Shown here: positions 23,812 through 35,793 of the stretch, one piece after another
How positions within the stretch are numbered: the first letter of the stretch is position 1
How the letters are laid out: the number at the start of each line of letters is the position of its first letter
Assembly: GCF_008831285.2 (NCBI RefSeq)
Contig: NC_045140.1
Span: 20,086,370 to 20,150,369 of the forward strand
DNA: 64,000 nucleotides
Origin: Nymphaea colorata
Lineage: Eukaryota; Streptophyta; Magnoliopsida; Nymphaeales; Nymphaeaceae
Direction of reading: 5' to 3'
Position numbers and translations under genes: made by a program
The notes under the pieces: generated by a model
What the model was told of the DNA's origin: nothing
The model's database searches: none
Seen by the model: the letters and a program-made list of their open reading frames with translations, nothing else

Positions 23812-26357
23812 TGAAAATAATTTCATTAAACGGAACCACATCAAAGAGAATTGGATCCGAAAAACAACAAAAACCAAGAAGTAAATTTATAACAGAGAAA
23901 GAAGAGAGGTCATAAACTGAGGTTTACAACAAGCTTTGACCAGAGCCAAAATGTTCGACCGAACAGAGTGAAGGACACTGTAGAAATAAAAGGTCAGACT
24001 GCGGAAGAAGACATCATTTTATGTAGTCCGAATGTGCCACAAGAAGATGAAGAACCAAGTTCGCCATAAGAAGCGCCAATTTTTGGACCTGAGAGCAATA
24101 GGAGGTCTAAACAGAAGGTCCCGGGCAAAGGATGTCGAGATGCATGTACGGATCTGAGAAACAGAACTTTTGAGACCTATTTTTAGTTAGATTTTGATAT
24201 GAACATGAGCTTTTTATTTGAACTAAATATAATTAAGCGTTTGGGTTTGGAATTGAGATCATTTCACCCTACAATTTATGTTTTCCGGACAGTATGAATT
24301 ACATATTTTCTCTTTTAAGTGCACGAAGAGAATATATGGACAACTGAAAAGATTCGCTAACTTTGTAAAGTAGAAACTGTAGAATTAGTGGTGACCTACC
24401 TGATCATCTCCCCTGACATTTGCCGGTACAACCAGCAGCCAACCTAGGGTTTTCATTTGCCCTTGTCAGTGGACGCTTTTGGTTTGATCAGATTTTGCCT
24501 GTAAAACAATTGCATCTCATCATAGAGAGTTGGACGCCGTCTATGAAATATCATGGCAGAACCAGGCCCGGCCAAATTCTTCCGAAGGATGCCTACTTTT
24601 CCCCGCGAGGTTTCACGCTTTCATTTTAGATGATCTCGTCAAAATTAGGGTTAGTCGTGATCTCAACACCTTGGTTCAGGTTTTGAGAGTCGTTGATGGC
24701 TCCTGAAGGCTGCAATGGTGCATTTAACAGGCCCTCTGGACGGACGGTCCCATCTTGGGTGGGAATCACATCATACTATACTTTCATTGGGATGAAGAAT
24801 CTCACAAATCACCGAGCTTTGAAGTCTTTAGTTTTGTCATGATACGGTAGGTTCGGCGAGGCGGTTGGCCGGTTGCCCTTTGGTACTCTGGCAGCCCATC
24901 TGTTGAAGATAAGGTTCCCATTTTGCTTCGCTACACGTCAAATGAATCAAATGTTGAATTGTAAATTTCTGTAAACTTGAATATTTTAACATGTCCGAAT
25001 ATTAACCTCTCGACTTCTATGACCGTGAGATAATATTCCTTGTGCTCTTCTGAACATTTTTTTCTTGCGTAAGTGGGTTTTCTCAGATATAGGATTCAAG
25101 ATGACCAAGACAGCCTGGATCGCTTCAATCAATTCTTTGGTTCCATTCCTTAAGTTTGACAATGGTGGAAGATTTTGACACAGCAACACACGCTATTCCA
25201 AAAGATCCACACACGTCACGGTAAATGGCGAGCCGGCAGATTGGACTGTCAAATAGTGTCAATCTTCCCCAGAAAGAAAATGTATTGAATTTTGGGAGAT
25301 AATGGATGTGGCAGGAGCCTCTGTCCCACCTCATTAATAGAAAGATCCCACTTGATCTTGAAAGTTTATAATGGCAGCATAGTAGTAACTTGTGTTAATT
25401 CATCAGCGCATGAAAAAACAGTTAATGGCAAGCCGCCAGATTTTGGTGGCTAATCTTGAGCGGTAAAGGAAAGGCAGTTCAAGCTCATCTGTTTAGTATT
25501 TTATCATCAGTGATTACCAGTCTCTTGCATGTGATTTCTTACGCTGCCACGTTATACCAACTGGGCAATTATTGTACTTCCGTTCGTGCCGAACCCCGAC
25601 GTCGTCCGCAAAGTTCCGCCCATCTTCCTACAAGTGCCGCAGCTTTCTTTGTGCTGGCAAAGGCAGATCCTTCTGTCCGTGGAATAAGAGGAAGCGGACG
25701 TTTGATTCCTGCACATTCACCGTTTGCTTCCAATTTGGACTTTTGCGGACATGATAAGGTGAAGTTGGCATTCAGATTGGTGTTCCTGTTGCCATCCTTG
25801 TGCTGTCTCGTTGGACATTTGACATCATTCTTGCTGATTCTGATTCTGGTCGGTTTTGACGCTTACTAGAAGCCTGCTTCAAAAGTTTACTGCAATATTT
25901 ATCTTTTGACTCGCCATCTTGTTGATAGAAGATCTCGCGTTTTTGCCTTCCGATTCCTTCCACTGTCTGCCTTCTGTTTAATCCAGGGTATCAGAGTCAA
26001 TAGCCGGCGCTTTACTAGTCTTGCTTCAAAATTGGGTTCTCAAGCTCCTACTTCTTTTCCATGAAGACCCTCTGGTAGAAGGAGAGACTGGGCCACCTGC
26101 TCTCTACGGATGCTTGAGAACTGAGAGCAGGGCCCTATATCGTCCCTTTGTAATCATACATCTTGGTTTCTTTTTCCTCTTTCTTCCCGAGAGAATATCG
26201 GTCTCTTTGATCCCGCACCTACTCCTACCTATTGGTCGCATTTCAGAAGAATAATTCCAAGGGATCTACCATAGAGGGAAGCTTTCCTCGCCTTTTACCC
26301 GGCCGAGGCAATTTGGATGTGCAGAAGTCGGCCTCGACAGGGAGAGCGGAGGGGGAG

Positions 26358-29300
26358 ATGGGTCGTCCTTCGTGGGGCTTGACAATCTTCACTCAGCTGG
26401 CTCTCTGTGGCTTGCTGTGCGTTGCCTTCTTTATGGGTAAGCCTCAGAATCCCGGCAGAGAAGAACCATTGGATGTGTATTTCATGAGCGTCAGCGGGGG
26501 GCATAGACCATTGAAGCATCAGATCAATCTCCTGAAACAAGTTGGTTGTTCCTAACCTTCTATTTAGTCAGTTTCAGTGTTTTGATTAGGGATGACTTCT
26601 GTTTCAACCTTATATAAGTAGTTTTTTTTTTTTTTCTTGATTGAAGATGGAAAAGCTGGTCAAGAGTTACAATGTAAAGTTCGTCATCAGTATCAGCGAG
26701 CTCGGTGACGAGGATCCCCTCTTGCAGAATGTAAGCCTGCCTCTCTGTCTTTCTCTCTGAGTGAGCGTTCCTGGTCTTTATAGTATACGTTTTGATATAT
26801 TCTGTTTTGCAGGTGAGCAGGAATTTCCCATCGCTAAATATTCCATGGTAATGCACAATCTGCTCAGTGTGTGATTTGGTATATAGATTTTCTTTTACGA
26901 GGCACGAAGAAAACCCGATCCCCATGGATGAGAAACCTCGACCTTGCGCTTTTGCTCACTGCGGAAATCTTCCTATTGCTTTGGCGGGCCCTATGGTGGA
27001 ATTGTTTGTGTCCTTTTGAAAAATGGCCTACCATAGTTTGTCCGTTTTCTTTTGTGCTTTTCTAGGTTTGTGCTGCAGGATTCTATGACGGGGTATTTTT
27101 TGAAGTTCTAGGTAACTGATTGCTTGAGAAAATGCAGATTGTAACCATTAAAAGGAAACTTTGTTATGTAGGTATGGGACTAACTTTTCTCAAGGGAAAG
27201 GACACCTTGCAAAGCAGATCACAATCCCGTATGGAAATATCCTAGATATTGTGTTTGTTGATACCAGAATGCTGAAGGTATGAAAATGCTCTTGTACAAA
27301 TCAGTTTCCTGAACGTTTAAGTACCTAACGAACATGCATTATGAAATGGAGTTCATCACAAACTGATTGTGGGCTATCAACTGCTGAAACTTTATCCGTG
27401 GCATAGCTCCAAAGTGCTCTTCTTTGTGGCCTTTTGTTGACTGAACTTGTGTTATCCTATGGTGCTGTGGTCAATCGTGCCCTTTTTGGCAGACTGCTTG
27501 CAGTACCTGCGTGCCCGTGGCATCAGCCAGCGGGTTATCTATCCAGCCGGTCTTGTAACTTGGACCAAATAGTATGACATATATGCGAATCAACAGGTGT
27601 TGAAACCTGGAGATGACTCTCGGCAATGGATATCTTGGCTCCCGCCACGATGAAGAATGTAACAAAATGCGATAGTTGATGTAAATTGCAGAATCCCATG
27701 AATCGTGGAGTTTTTGAAAGCAAATTGCACCCAAGGCCATTTTGCCAAGGGCACGTCTGCCTGGTTGTCAAACCGCACTTGCACATGGGTTAGTCGATCC
27801 TAAGGGGCAGGGGAAGCCTGTCGGACAGCACAATCAGTTCCAAGACTTAAGGAAGCAACACGATGGAATAGACATCATTAATATATACTAGAGGACAGGA
27901 AACTTGTGACGAGTTATGTGGAGGTAGTTCTTCCAAAAAAGGGGGACTAGCATATATGGTTTTGTTGGGAAGTAACTGTCGGAAAAGGAAAAAAAAAAAG
28001 AGGCACTAAAAGATATGCCTAGTGCACTAGATTTCTATGTTGTGCACAAGTCCTTCAATTTTAAGCTTTTCTTGTGCACATCCAGGATCTGTCATGAAAT
28101 AGACTGGCCTTTTCATGTTTCCATTCTGAAAAGCCATCAATATTTACTCGTGTTGTGCCTCTTTGTACTTTGGCACCCGATGGTCGTTTTGGACAAAAAC
28201 GTATGGAATTTCTTTGGTGGGATTGCATTTATTCATGTAGTTCTTGATGAGTTTGCTATGCGCTTCATCTTCATTGTTATTTAGGTTTATCCATCTGAAA
28301 CCTTTTTTTATTCAATCGTAGCTGGTTAAAATTATGTTGACAGAATTTCCATAATTTATTATTGTATCTAAGGAACATAGGACGCCTAATTCAAATCATT
28401 TACAGCAAATTGAATTTCCAGGATAAAGTACTGATGGAACAATCAAATCATAATGGGATGCTAGTGGACCAACAAAACTTGCTCATGAGAACATTATCAC
28501 AGGCTAATGGCAATTGGTATGTATTGACCAATGCATTTCCAATGTGAAGGGGCTTTCAAATTATGTACTTCTGCAATGTTCTTCCTTTCCTTTTTTTTCT
28601 CCTTTTAATTATTCACCTATAAAATTGATCTGCAATTATGGGATTGCATTGATCCTTACCTTTCAATACTTTATAGGTCTTCTGTATTTGGTTTCCCATA
28701 TAATTGTTGATTCCTTTGGCACTGTATCCTATATTCTGTCAGCAGGATATCAGGGGATCATGAAGTTTGGTATGCTTTGCATGTTTTGCTATTATGCCAT
28801 GTTGCAAGTTAGTAAAGTGTGCTTATGGCAATGGTGCTTACAGCTGCTAAACTGCTGTCTTGCTATCTTATCTACCTGGAACAAGTTAGCATGTGAAATT
28901 TACAAAAATACGTTCAACTACTTTATCAGTTCTCATGCATTAGATCCATTTATCTATCCCATCCATGGAAATATAGAAATTTGAGTGAAGAATTTTCTCT
29001 TTCCTATACAGCTTCCAAGTGGGTGGAGTAGTACATGACTCTGAATGGCAATATGTAGTCTATAAGACTTATTGAGTCCATACAATGTGGAGCTAATGAA
29101 GAATGGGCGGTGTCTGGCCGATGTAATATGCTGTCCTGAAAGAGGACCTGTGTGCCTCCTTTAATTGTTATTGAGGAATTGAGTTAGTATAGTGTCAAAC
29201 TGGCAGGATTCAATGTAAAGCTTTTTATGCATTTCATCATTCTGAAATGCATTACCATCTTACTAATATATGGACAAATAGTGAAGTTACTCAACAAAAG

Positions 29301-30667
29301 GCAGACTCTCATTTTGAGGAGTAAGTGTCTCCTCTAATCAAAGCTGTACCCTTCAACCTTTAGTTACTAATTATCTTATACCATCTGAAAGGCTCACTAG
29401 TTAGTTAGTTAGTTCAAGACACATATAAAATCAGTTACAATGTCAAGAAATCTGGCATGCTGAGCAGAAGTATATCAATATATTAAATTTAATGACACAG
29501 TGTTAGAATCTTTTTGGCATGTAAAGTCTCATGCATCGGTAAGAAAGGGTTTCAGATCAATGTGTTTCCCTAGAACTCTAGCAATCTCACATTATAGTGG
29601 TCATATAGAAAACTTGACATGCTTTATTGTTAGGTTGAACTAATTTTAAAAGAAAAATTCTTGGTTGTGCCTGGGATCGCTAATGCTGCCCAGTTTGCAT
29701 AATTGATGTCTGATTGTATTTCAAACTTTCAATTAAAACAAAATCGAGAAGTTTTAAATTTGATCATCAAATCTGAATGATAAACGGGTTCCTGATTCGT
29801 GAACACCATAGGAAGCAGCCATTGCCTTTCTTGTGATCGTGATGTACAGGACAATTTTTGATACATATGTCTAGTACCTCCAAGGATTTTGATAATATTA
29901 GTCACCAAGGTTTCATAGTTTGAGCTCTTTGATTGATGTTTTCAGGAAAGGTTTTCTGTTCATTTTGTCATGATTAGTGGTAGTTCAAATTTCTCTGACA
30001 TATATGTTTGATGCGTACCTATTTTTTTTGAGACAGGCGTATCATTGTTGGATATCACCCCCTAATTGTTTGCCAAGGGCCAGAGAACACCATCACACCT
30101 ACCAAAACAACTGAACTCTATGAGCCTTTGCACCACGCTTTAGTCAGATATGGGATTGTATGGTCGTCACCTTGGAATGTTATTAGATTTTCCGACGTCT
30201 CGTGGCAAATCAACTAAAACGGGCTTCTCTTTATATTTCTTCAGGACATGTATCTGAGCACTCAGGCTCGCATTGGCCATTATATTCGAGACAAGGGGAT
30301 CACTTACATTGGAAACCCAGAATTTGGCATTGAGAGTCGTAGTTTTCCTTCAGAAAATGATAACTCTGGCTGCATTAGGTGAGGAGTGCATCCATGCCCT
30401 GATTTATCTTCTTTAATTGCTTATGCAGGAACTGAAGTTAGTTTTTGCTTCTTTCCTCAGTGGAGCGGAACATGGATTTCTTCTACACAGAGTTAGCCCC
30501 CTGGAGATTGTAAGTACCATTGCTTTCGTGTGAGGAAACCCGACTCTTTCTTCATACTTATTAACTTCAAAACACAATTTCCCTGGCAGGAGTCTTATTT
30601 CATCGATACAAAAGGCAAAGTAGTCTTCAGGTCCACCCTTCACCAGAGAGGCAAAGAAGTCATATAA
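26358..30667 (+). CDS. Calcineurin-like metallophosphoesterase family protein, membrane-anchored, degenerate site
   Basis: Nine exons join in frame: 26358-26540, 26647-26730, 26813-26847, 27172-27277, 28422-28516, 30037-30157, 30245-30378, 30461-30509, 30590-30667, giving 294 residues. The start ATG gives MGRPSWGLTIF followed by a hydrophobic segment to about residue 26, a signal anchor; an upstream in-frame ATG at about 26232 would bury it and is less likely. Conserved stretches of this plant family follow: SGGHRPLKHQINLLKQ, FVISISELGDEDPLLQN, ILDIVFVDTRMLK, NWRIIVGYHPLIVCQGPENT, YEPLHHALVRYGIDMYLSTQ, YIGNPEFGIESR and EHGFLLHRVSPLEIESYFID. The usual DxH, GNH[DE] and GHxH metal motifs are not recognisable, so catalysis is doubtful. 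I know no assigned role. A poly(A) signal lies 141 bp beyond the stop. Confidence 0.82.
27548..27828 (+). pseudogene. Rearranged nuclear rDNA fragment: 26S piece, 5.8S, 26S piece
   Basis: Within intron 4 of the metallophosphoesterase-like gene. Positions 27609-27770 follow plant 5.8S rRNA almost end to end: ATGACTCTCGGCAATGGATA, then CGATGAAGAATGTAACAAAA, TGCAGAATCCCATGAA and GGGCACGTCTGCCTGG. Positions 27548-27599 match a 26S segment (ACTTGGACCAAATAGTATGA, GCGAATCAACAGG) normally far downstream of 5.8S. Positions 27786-27828 match another 26S segment (GGTTAGTCGATCCTAAG, GGGGAAGCCTGTC). Differences from functional rRNA as I recall it are mostly C-to-T and G-to-A, as expected from decay of a methylated copy. 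It cannot be a working rRNA gene. Confidence 0.85.
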
Positions 30668-30807
30668 TCGCCGCAGACCATTGCTTCCTTTGAGTCTTGT
30701 TGTCTATTTTGTTGGTCATTCCTTGTTAATTTATATTCCTTCATTTTTCTGTTCACCTTTTTACAGTGTCATTTTTTCTGTATGGGGGATGAACAGAGGA
30801 GAAAGGC

Positions 30808-30813
30808 AATAAA
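30808..30813 (+). terminator. Poly(A) signal of the metallophosphoesterase-like gene
   Basis: AATAAA in the context AAAGGCAATAAAGATTTATG, 141 bp after the stop codon. Confidence 0.55.
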
Positions 30814-31564
30814 GATTTATGCATTATAAGGTCCTCATCTGTTGCATCGAGCTTTACGTTCAGTAGTTGGTCTTACGAAACACCGTTCAGCTCGTTCCAT
30901 CGACTGTCAATGGGCACATTGCATTCCTTTACGATTCCGCTTTTTCAACTTGTCACTTAATCCTCAGATTAGTGGCTTGAAAAAGATCAAAGAACTAAAT
31001 GCCACAAAGCTTCAGCTCATCAAGCACCCTGTTTTGTGGATGATGAAGGCAAGGTTAGATGCAACTAAAGAAAGTGCTTGTTGGTGAAATGCTTTGAATT
31101 TTTGGGCTCTCAGAATGGCTTTTGAAAGGATATACTGGAATGGCTTGAGGGCGTGCATTTTCTGCTGTCTAGGCCCGACATTGTGGGGCTAGACTGGGAT
31201 CTTTGTTGGCAATGTAGGCTCAGGAATTGGTTTTGAGATTTTTCTCTTTTCTGGCTGCATCCAACTCGGGTTTTAGATTTATCCAAATTCGAACTATTGA
31301 AAAACACGTATACATGTAGATTTAGTATGCCGAGTTTGGAATAAAAGTAACATAACAAAGCTCACTATATTAGCGAGAAAATTACGTTGAATGGAGTGGT
31401 TTTGATGATAAAATGTTTCCCCAGTTTCCCTTCTGCGACTCTTTTTTGGCAATTTAAATACATTGGATGGCTTTTTTTTCATGTCTTAAAATTTTCTGTT
31501 ATAAAGTATATATCTTGGAGACTAAGATGGATTAAAGAGTAGAGTGAGAAAAGAGGGATGGACA

Positions 31565-32100
31565 GACGGCACGTGCAGGTGACTCAGGCTCAGAGAGCAC
31601 CTTTTCTTACTTAACCTTTTGATATATATTTGAGGTTTTTCAAAAAAAAAAAAAGAGATTCAATATAGGGACATCAAATATAAAAAGGTAAATGAAACAT
31701 TATTTGTTAGAAAAAATTTCACGTTTGCCGGTCACTTTTTTGGCGAGTTAGAATAAGGAAGGCCTCCTTTTAGTGAAAATTTATTAGTTTCCACTTTTCC
31801 AGTGGCCAAGAACAGAAAAATTTACACTTTTTTCTTCATTTGATTTATTAAAGGAGGTCTGTGCAGGTGAGTCGGCTCAGAGCGCACCATTTCTTACTCA
31901 ACCTTTTGATAAAAATTTGCGCATTTTTTAAAAAAGTGAGATTCAATATGTGGACATCAAATATAAAAAGGTAAATGAAACATTATTTGTTAAAAAATTT
32001 CACGTTGCCGGTCTCTTTTTTGCGAGTTAGAATAATGAAGGCCTTTTTACTGAAAATTTATTAGTTCCAGTGGCCAAACACATAAAAATTCACTAATTTT
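31565..32100 (+). repeat. Tandem duplication, two copies with ~289-bp offset
   Basis: GTGCAGGTGACTCAGGCTCA near 31573 matches GTGCAGGTGAGTCGGCTCA near 31862. The copies continue through GACATCAAATATAAAAAGGT, a TTTCACGT-x-GCCGGTC stretch and GAAAATTTATTAGTT. They differ by small indels and substitutions. Confidence 0.8.
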
Positions 32101-32264
32101 TTCTTCTTCACTATAAAGGGAGGTGTGGAGGGCCAAAGCCTTTCTCATCTCGTTAGTTTAAGTATGAGGCTGTAGAGAAGAAGGTCCGTTGGGGAGGGCT
32201 GCCCTTCTCTACCTCGCCTGTGATTACCCTTGAAAATAATAGGCCCTCCCTCTCTTTCTTTCCC

Positions 32265-32270
<6 letters not shown>

Positions 32271-32302
<32 letters not shown>

Positions 32303-32345
32303 GTGTTCCTGCAGTACCTTCTTCTTCTTCTTCTTCTTCTTCCGC
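32271..32345 (+). repeat. (TC)n followed by (CTT)n microsatellites
   Basis: A TC run at 32271-32299 and a CTT run at about 32317-32343. Confidence 0.9.
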
Positions 32346-32640
32346 TTCCTGTTTTTTTTTGGGGTGGCAATGATGATTTCTGCCGTCGGTTTCCCAGAGG
32401 GATGGACTCTTAGGTTGGTCGATGGCGAGGCAGCCATGGATGGTTTCCCCTTGTCCTTCAAATGAATGGTAGCAAGGGGCGGCAACCGCTGCAGCCATGG
32501 CCTCCCTTGGGGCTCCTCTTTTCTCGGGTAAACGCTAATCTGAGCCCTCCCCCCTTTCAGTAAACGGAACAAAAGCGGATCGTCTCTCTATATCTCTGTT
32601 GATCTTTTCTCGGTCTATGCAAAAGAACGCATGAACCATA

Positions 32641-32815
32641 AAATAGGGTTTTCCAGTCTTTTCTTGCCGTCTTTACCTTATTCAACTTTGCATATAAACA
32701 TAAAAGAGGGTTTTCCGGTTTTTTCTTGCCGTCTTTACCTTATTCAACTTTGCATAGACATAAAATAGGGTTTTCCAAGTTTTTTCTTGCCGTCTTTACC
32801 TCATTCAACTTTTTA
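32641..32815 (+). repeat. Three tandem copies of a ~61-bp unit
   Basis: Each copy starts AAAATAGGGTTTTCC or a close variant and contains TCTTGCCGTCTTTACCT and CATTCAACTTTG (near 32642, 32703 and 32763). The third copy is truncated at its end. Confidence 0.85.
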
Positions 32816-34533
32816 AGTTTTTCTTGCTCAGGCCGTTGTTGATGAATGGTGATGATGCATTAGCATTATAAGCAGTGAAGATCCGTAGGCTGGCATGGAA
32901 GCTCGGTCTTCAGGACCTCAGGTCGACTTTGGCGAATCTTTTCTTTTTGAAGAAAAGTTTCTCGGGCTTCCGCCCGAAAGGTAAAGAAGAAAAGGATATA
33001 AAAAAAAGCGAAGATGAGGTTTTATATTTGCTGATATGACTAGTACGCCAGTCGAAAAAAAATAGTGTAAATGCCAAGTTAATACGGGGCAGCAGGCATG
33101 GAGAATTTATAGAGAATGAATGTTGTTTAAACATATCAAATTGATGTGATTTTGGAAAATGAAATCATGGGGATTACAGCAGCAGAGTGGAGGCATGAAT
33201 GAACTTTGCATGACTTTTTGTGGAGAGGAAGCCGCATTAGAGATATAATCATCATTGTCGATTCATAATATTGATAATATCATGGACTTAGTTCTGGTAA
33301 AAGCGAGCTGCGACCATAACTCCGAAGCTGCAAGCAACTTCATATCCAATTTAGAAGAACCCATTTCCAAAGACGAGAAGGAGGCTTCGTAGAATCTCCA
33401 AAAGAACATACCAAGTACTAAATACTGTAGTTCCCGGTCTGGTTCCCGCCGGTGGATTGGTTCATGGATTTTCCCTAGCGTAGACGGTTGGTAAGGTAAC
33501 TCACCATCAATTCAGTAAATTAGCACAAGGGCGATGTCTTTTAGCTTTTCCTGCCCGGAGTGAAGGCTAGGGAGGGTGAAAGAGACTCCCCCTTGCAATG
33601 TTATGTTGTGGAGATGAGGTCCCTCCATTCACTGCGTGGCTCCTTCAAACAAGACATTAAACTGTATGACATTAAGATTATGGACCCCAAGAGTTGGTTC
33701 ACTGGACAATGAAAACCTCAGTGGAGTTAGTAATGGTGCTTCAACATTATGTCTCTGCTTATTAGAGATGACAAGCTTGTCTTCCCCGACAGAACAGACT
33801 TATGCACACCAATGAGCTGATATTTAGAGGTATAAATTTAAAGTGAGGAGCATCCTTCTCTTGGCCTAACAAAGGAAATAACAATAACCGGAGCTATTCT
33901 CTCAATAAGTTCTCTTCCATCAGCCCTTTAGAAAAAGAAAAGAAGGCAAACAAAAGGATGAATTATGGGGGCTCCCTTTCTCTGACATATCTGACAATCA
34001 ATAAGGAGATCAGCCCCATCACTCATCACCATCTTCCTCCTTTTCTTTCTTTTCAATTTTATCTTTTATTGAAGAGATGAATGGCCATACATGCATATGA
34101 GGAATAGCCATGGCGAGGCAGCTTATAATGTCTTACAACCCTCTGCATTTTCGAGCAACCATTGCATGGTAAGGTTCAGGTCACCATCCGTTTGCGAACT
34201 GGTGCCAACACAAACAGATGGTGACCTGATCCCAGTTCATCATAGTAAAGAACTGCCGGATTCTTCATCATGTCCAACCTAATAAAACACCATAAGACGC
34301 TTATCTTTCCCAAAGAGTTTTTAGTTATGTACAGCCATTACAGAATACAAATTCCAAGCAACACAGTTTATACGATGTGCAAAGCAAAAGAGTTCTTAAA
34401 ACATAAATACACAGACAGCCATGAAAAAGGTCTCGCCTAAGGTTCAAGAGGCAGGTATTCAGATTTCAGAGGGAACCATTTACAAGAAGAGGAAAGGACT
34501 CAAACCAAACAAACATCAGAGGCAGTGGGCCTA

Positions 34534-35469
34534 TCACTTGCCCAAAATGGACTTCAACCACCAGACGCCCTTGGTGTCTACAGGACCTGCTTCAGGGGGC
34601 GGCTCAGTCTGCGGTGTTTTGTGGATACGAGATACATCATATCCCTCCTGTGTGGCCCTGTCAAGCAGCTGATTGTAGATCGTCTCATCAAGCTGTTGTT
34701 GCCTGCATAGTATCTGCACATCGATTCACAAATTGCATATCAATTTCCTCGCCTGAAAACAGGAAACCCAAAACTTCCTTCATAATTTTTGCTTCAAACA
34801 CCATCCAACCAAGCCGATTCACAAGCTTTGGCTCTTGGTCACACCCGTAACATAACATTAGATCTTCCCAAGATAAAGTACCCAATAATATATCTAAAAT
34901 TAATTTCATACAGAAATCGCGGTTCATGAGCGTCAACTGGAAAAAAGGAACAAAAACCATTCCTCTTCCCTGTTCCCGTAGAAAAAGGGAAAAAAACATC
35001 AACAACCTAAAATCCAAACCGATCGCGAAGAAGAAGATGATAATGATGACGGCAGAGAAGAAGAAGAAGAAGATGAAGTGAAGGGGAAACATACCCAAAG
35101 GTAATTTCTAGAGGGCTGACCAATGAGGGCATACTGGTAGTCCTGATCGATGTAGAGAACCCAGTAGTCCCCAACCACAGGGATGATGGGCAGGAAGGGC
35201 GGCACGTAGAACTTCACCTTCAGCTTAGCCTCGTCGCTCTTGGGGTCGGCCTTGTAGGCCGACCCTTCAATGTAGGATCTCTTCCCGTCCGTCCACGTCT
35301 CGTTCAGCACATGGATGGTGCCGTCGTCGTTGAGGGTGTAGGTGGCCCTGGTGTTGATCCCGTTCTTCGGCTGAAACCTCGACGGAAAGGACGCGATTTC
35401 ATACCAGCGGCCCATGTACCTCTCCACATCTAGCCCCTTCACCACATCCATTTCCTTCTTACCTCCCAT
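34534..35469 (-). CDS. TIL: Temperature-induced lipocalin (TIL)
   Basis: Two exons on the minus strand, 35469-35095 and 34713-34534, join in frame to 184 residues, the usual plant TIL length. The protein opens MGGKKEMDVVKGLDVERYMG and has the lipocalin GRWYEIASFPSRFQP motif (residues ~19-33), then NGINTRATYTLNDDGTIHV, GSAYKADP, KFYVPPFLPIIPVVGDYWVL, QYALIGQPSRNYLW and ILCRQQQLDETIYNQLL. It ends WWLKSILGK. There is no signal peptide; TIL proteins associate with the plasma membrane through a hydrophobic Pro-rich loop, visible here as PPFLPIIPVVG. In Arabidopsis TIL protects against heat, freezing and oxidative stress. The single intron follows the conserved TRP codon of NYLW and has GT-AG borders. 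A TATA box and a heat-shock element lie upstream. Confidence 0.95.
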
Positions 35470-35611
35470 CCTTCAACAACCAACACACTCACTTCCCTCT
35501 TCCTTGATTGCCAAAATGGATCGACACTCCACAGTCTAGACACCGAAGAATCAAGATGATTCCAGACAGATGCACGAGAGTGGTAGGAGGAGGAAAGCAT
35601 TGGAAGAATAT

Positions 35612-35621
35612 ATATTATATA
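35612..35621 (-). promoter_or_regulatory. TATA box of the lipocalin gene
   Basis: The minus strand reads CCCCTATATAATATATATTC here, about 145 bp before the ATG, leaving room for a leader of about 110 bases. Confidence 0.6.
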
Positions 35622-35780
35622 GGGGAAAGAGGGACATTCGTGTCGGTGTAAGCGTTGGATATTTTGAGGATAAGATATCGGACGTGTCCGCCAGGAGAAG
35701 GCGACGCGTTTCACTTTCATCTACAGCCTGTTGCTATGGAGCGTGTAGTTCGCTCAATCATTTTGTTTCCGCTTGGAGAG

Positions 35781-35793
35781 TTCCCGAAGATTC
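35781..35793 (-). promoter_or_regulatory. Perfect three-unit heat-shock element upstream of TIL
   Basis: The plus strand reads TTCCCGAAGATTC, that is TTC-nn-GAA-nn-TTC, a perfect inverted array of three nGAAn units. It sits about 160 bp upstream of the TATA box. This is the binding pattern of heat-shock factors and fits the heat induction known for TIL genes. Confidence 0.65.

Larger units (their letters stand above)
21968..26357. other. Intergenic between PP2C and metallophosphoesterase-like genes
   Basis: Holds the PP2C 3' UTR with a (CT)n run, two further microsatellites and AT-rich DNA. Short frames at 24420, 25456 and 26021 have no recognisable content. The last few hundred bases are probably the leader of the next gene. 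Confidence 0.45.
30820..34533. other. Intergenic between metallophosphoesterase-like and lipocalin genes
   Basis: AT-rich with three local repeat structures listed separately. The basic or Glu-Arg-rich frames at 32145-32572 are translations of CT and CTT repeats. Positions 33290-33660 have higher complexity but no coding pattern that I recognise. The lipocalin 3' UTR is expected just below 34533. Confidence 0.45.

Noticed and set aside
27471-27786. Overlapping minus-strand frames in the metallophosphoesterase-like intron
   Set aside because: They are antisense to the 5.8S/26S-like sequence; rRNA origin explains them.
32145-32572. Minus-strand frames rich in Arg, Glu and Lys
   Set aside because: They are translations of CT and CTT microsatellites, not genes.
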